Source: JAAYZB01 sp035379945
GTDB lineage: Bacteria > Bacillota_I > Bacilli_A > Izemoplasmatales > Hujiaoplasmataceae
Assembly: GCA_035379945.1 (NCBI GenBank)
Contig: DAOSWG010000014.1
Location: 1 to 24,081 of the forward strand
Direction of reading: 5' to 3'
Length of the DNA stretch: 24,081 nucleotides
Positions within the stretch are counted from its first letter, which is position 1. Every line of letters starts with the position of its first letter. This document shows positions 23,679 to 24,081 of the stretch, piece after piece. Under the pieces are notes generated by a model, which was not told the origin of the DNA, did no database searches, and saw only the letters and a program-made list of their open reading frames with translations. Made by a program: the position numbers and the translations under genes.

Positions 23679-23882
23679 ATGGTATATGCCAATTTGAAAG
23701 CGGAAATGGTCAGGAAAGACATATCTGCCACGCAAATGGCCGGACTTTTGAATATCAGTTTGCGGTTGCTGGATGAACGAATGCGTTGCGAAAGCGGGTT
23801 CACCATCAGGGAAGTCAAGATCATCATGGATTTGTTTCCGGAATGCAGCATCATGGATTTGTTCACAAAAACCCCTTGTTGA
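23679..23882 (+). CDS. Small Cro-like helix-turn-helix protein
   Basis: 67-residue protein resembling the small phage-type Cro/DUF739 regulators of Firmicutes. The pattern is YANLKAEMVRKDISATQMAGLLNISLRLLDERM, seen as helix 2 SATQMAGLLN and recognition helix SLRLLDERMR, then GFTIREVKIIMDLFPECSIMDLF, which matches the usual 'FT..E...I...FFPG.S.DYLF' ending. The ATG at 23679 is preferred over GTG at 23670 because GGTGAT precedes it. It is transcribed from a strong promoter overlapped by the operator sites and ends in a strong terminator. It is alone on its strand next to a 5S rRNA end. A direct function beyond DNA binding cannot be told. Confidence 0.75.
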   Translation: MVYANLKAEMVRKDISATQMAGLLNISLRLLDERMRCESGFTIREVKIIMDLFPECSIMDLFTKTPC

Positions 23883-23886
23883 TATT

Positions 23887-23922
23887 TATGGGATCCTCTC
23901 TCAGAAACAAACCCGTCCCATA
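23887..23922 (+). repeat. Inverted repeat between the Cro-like gene and its terminator
   Basis: TATGGGA and TCCCATA pair over a 22-base loop, just after the stop codon. It may protect the 3' end or form part of a structured 3' UTR; nothing else is recognised in this 47-base stretch. Confidence 0.4.
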
Positions 23923-23929
23923 GGTATGC

Positions 23930-23967
23930 TCATGTGATTGCCAATTGGCAATCACATGATTTTTTTC
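23930..23967 (+). terminator. Terminator with a 30-bp perfect palindrome
   Basis: Perfect palindrome of 30 bp (half TCATGTGATTGCCAA and its exact complement) followed by seven T on the plus strand only. The hairpin would have 13 pairs and an AATT loop. Confidence 0.88.
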
Positions 23968-23980
23968 CTTATAAAATATA

Positions 23981-24025
23981 AAAACCGCATTTTTGTGAGG
24001 TATCACATTTTGCGGTTTTGTTTTT
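23981..24025. terminator. Second hairpin, terminator of the 5S/rRNA unit on the minus strand
   Basis: AAAACCGCA (23981-23989) pairs with TGCGGTTTT (24011-24019), with an inner TGTGA/TCACA stem. T-runs follow on both strands, so it can end the minus-strand rRNA transcript and back up the plus-strand one. Confidence 0.82.
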
Positions 24026-24038
24026 CAAACAAGAAAGC

Positions 24039-24081
24039 GGTCTGGCAGCGACCTACTCTCGCACGCGAACGTACTACCCTC
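24039..24081 (-). rRNA. rrf: 5S rRNA, 3' end (partial)
   Basis: Minus strand ends with the conserved 5S 3' segment, GAGAGTAGGTCGCTGCCAGA, preceded by GGGTAGTACG. The 5' part lies beyond the window edge. The gene runs leftward and is followed within about 15 bases by a terminator hairpin, so this is the end of an rRNA unit. The exact 3' end (24039-24041) is an estimate. Confidence 0.88.

Noticed and set aside
1..24081. CRISPR arrays, insertion sequences, tRNA genes
   Set aside because: No regular repeat-spacer pattern, transposase reading frame or cloverleaf was recognised; long antisense frames over real genes are shadows.

Overview
The window reads as a chromosomal stretch of a low-GC Gram-positive relative, on the Bacilli/Mycoplasmatota side of the tree. 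The evidence is the gene order (ftsY-ylxM-ffh, rpsF-ssb-rpsR, gdpP-rplI-dnaB, rpsL-rpsG-fusA-tuf), strong AGGAGG ribosome binding sites, and the closest remembered matches of the proteins. UGA is used as a stop (prfA, dnaB, ylxM, ychF), so the code is the standard one and not the mycoplasma code. This is inference from protein content; no 16S is present. The sequence is a scaffold with three runs of exactly 100 N, each inside a conserved gene (topA, dnaB, gdpP).

Layout. Almost everything is on the minus strand. At 1-860 a HAD phosphatase lies on the plus strand and shares a bidirectional terminator with the SRP operon ftsY-ylxM-ffh (901-3589). Next come topA (3689-5555, own consensus promoter), then a long unit gdpP/rplI-dnaB-prfA-prmC (5713-10632), then rpsF-ssb-rpsR (10742-11776) with its own promoter and terminator. 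An MFS transporter, a short CinA and the GTPase YchF form ychF-cinA-MFS (11904-15005). tkt-tatD follow (15119-17851). A divergent plus-strand GNAT acetyltransferase (18067-18582) ends in a terminator shared with tuf. The str operon rpsL-rpsG-fusA plus tuf fills 18655-22979, with a perfect consensus promoter and a structured leader.

The right end (23147-24081) holds the least ordinary part. An XRE-type repressor on the minus strand and a 67-residue Cro-like HTH protein on the plus strand face away from each other across 148 bp. That gap contains three near-identical dyad sites (ATGC-N4-GCAT type) spaced exactly 31 bp apart, one upstream of the -35, one between -35 and -10, and one just past the start point. 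This resembles a miniature CI/Cro switch. It is followed by two strong hairpin terminators and the 3' end of a 5S rRNA gene running in from the right.

The other notable point is that gdpP (c-di-AMP phosphodiesterase) is fused in frame to ribosomal protein L9, while a strong Shine-Dalgarno and an AUG for free L9 are kept inside the fused frame. No tRNA, CRISPR, insertion sequence or riboswitch was recognised, and no gene-free stretch exceeds about 220 bases.
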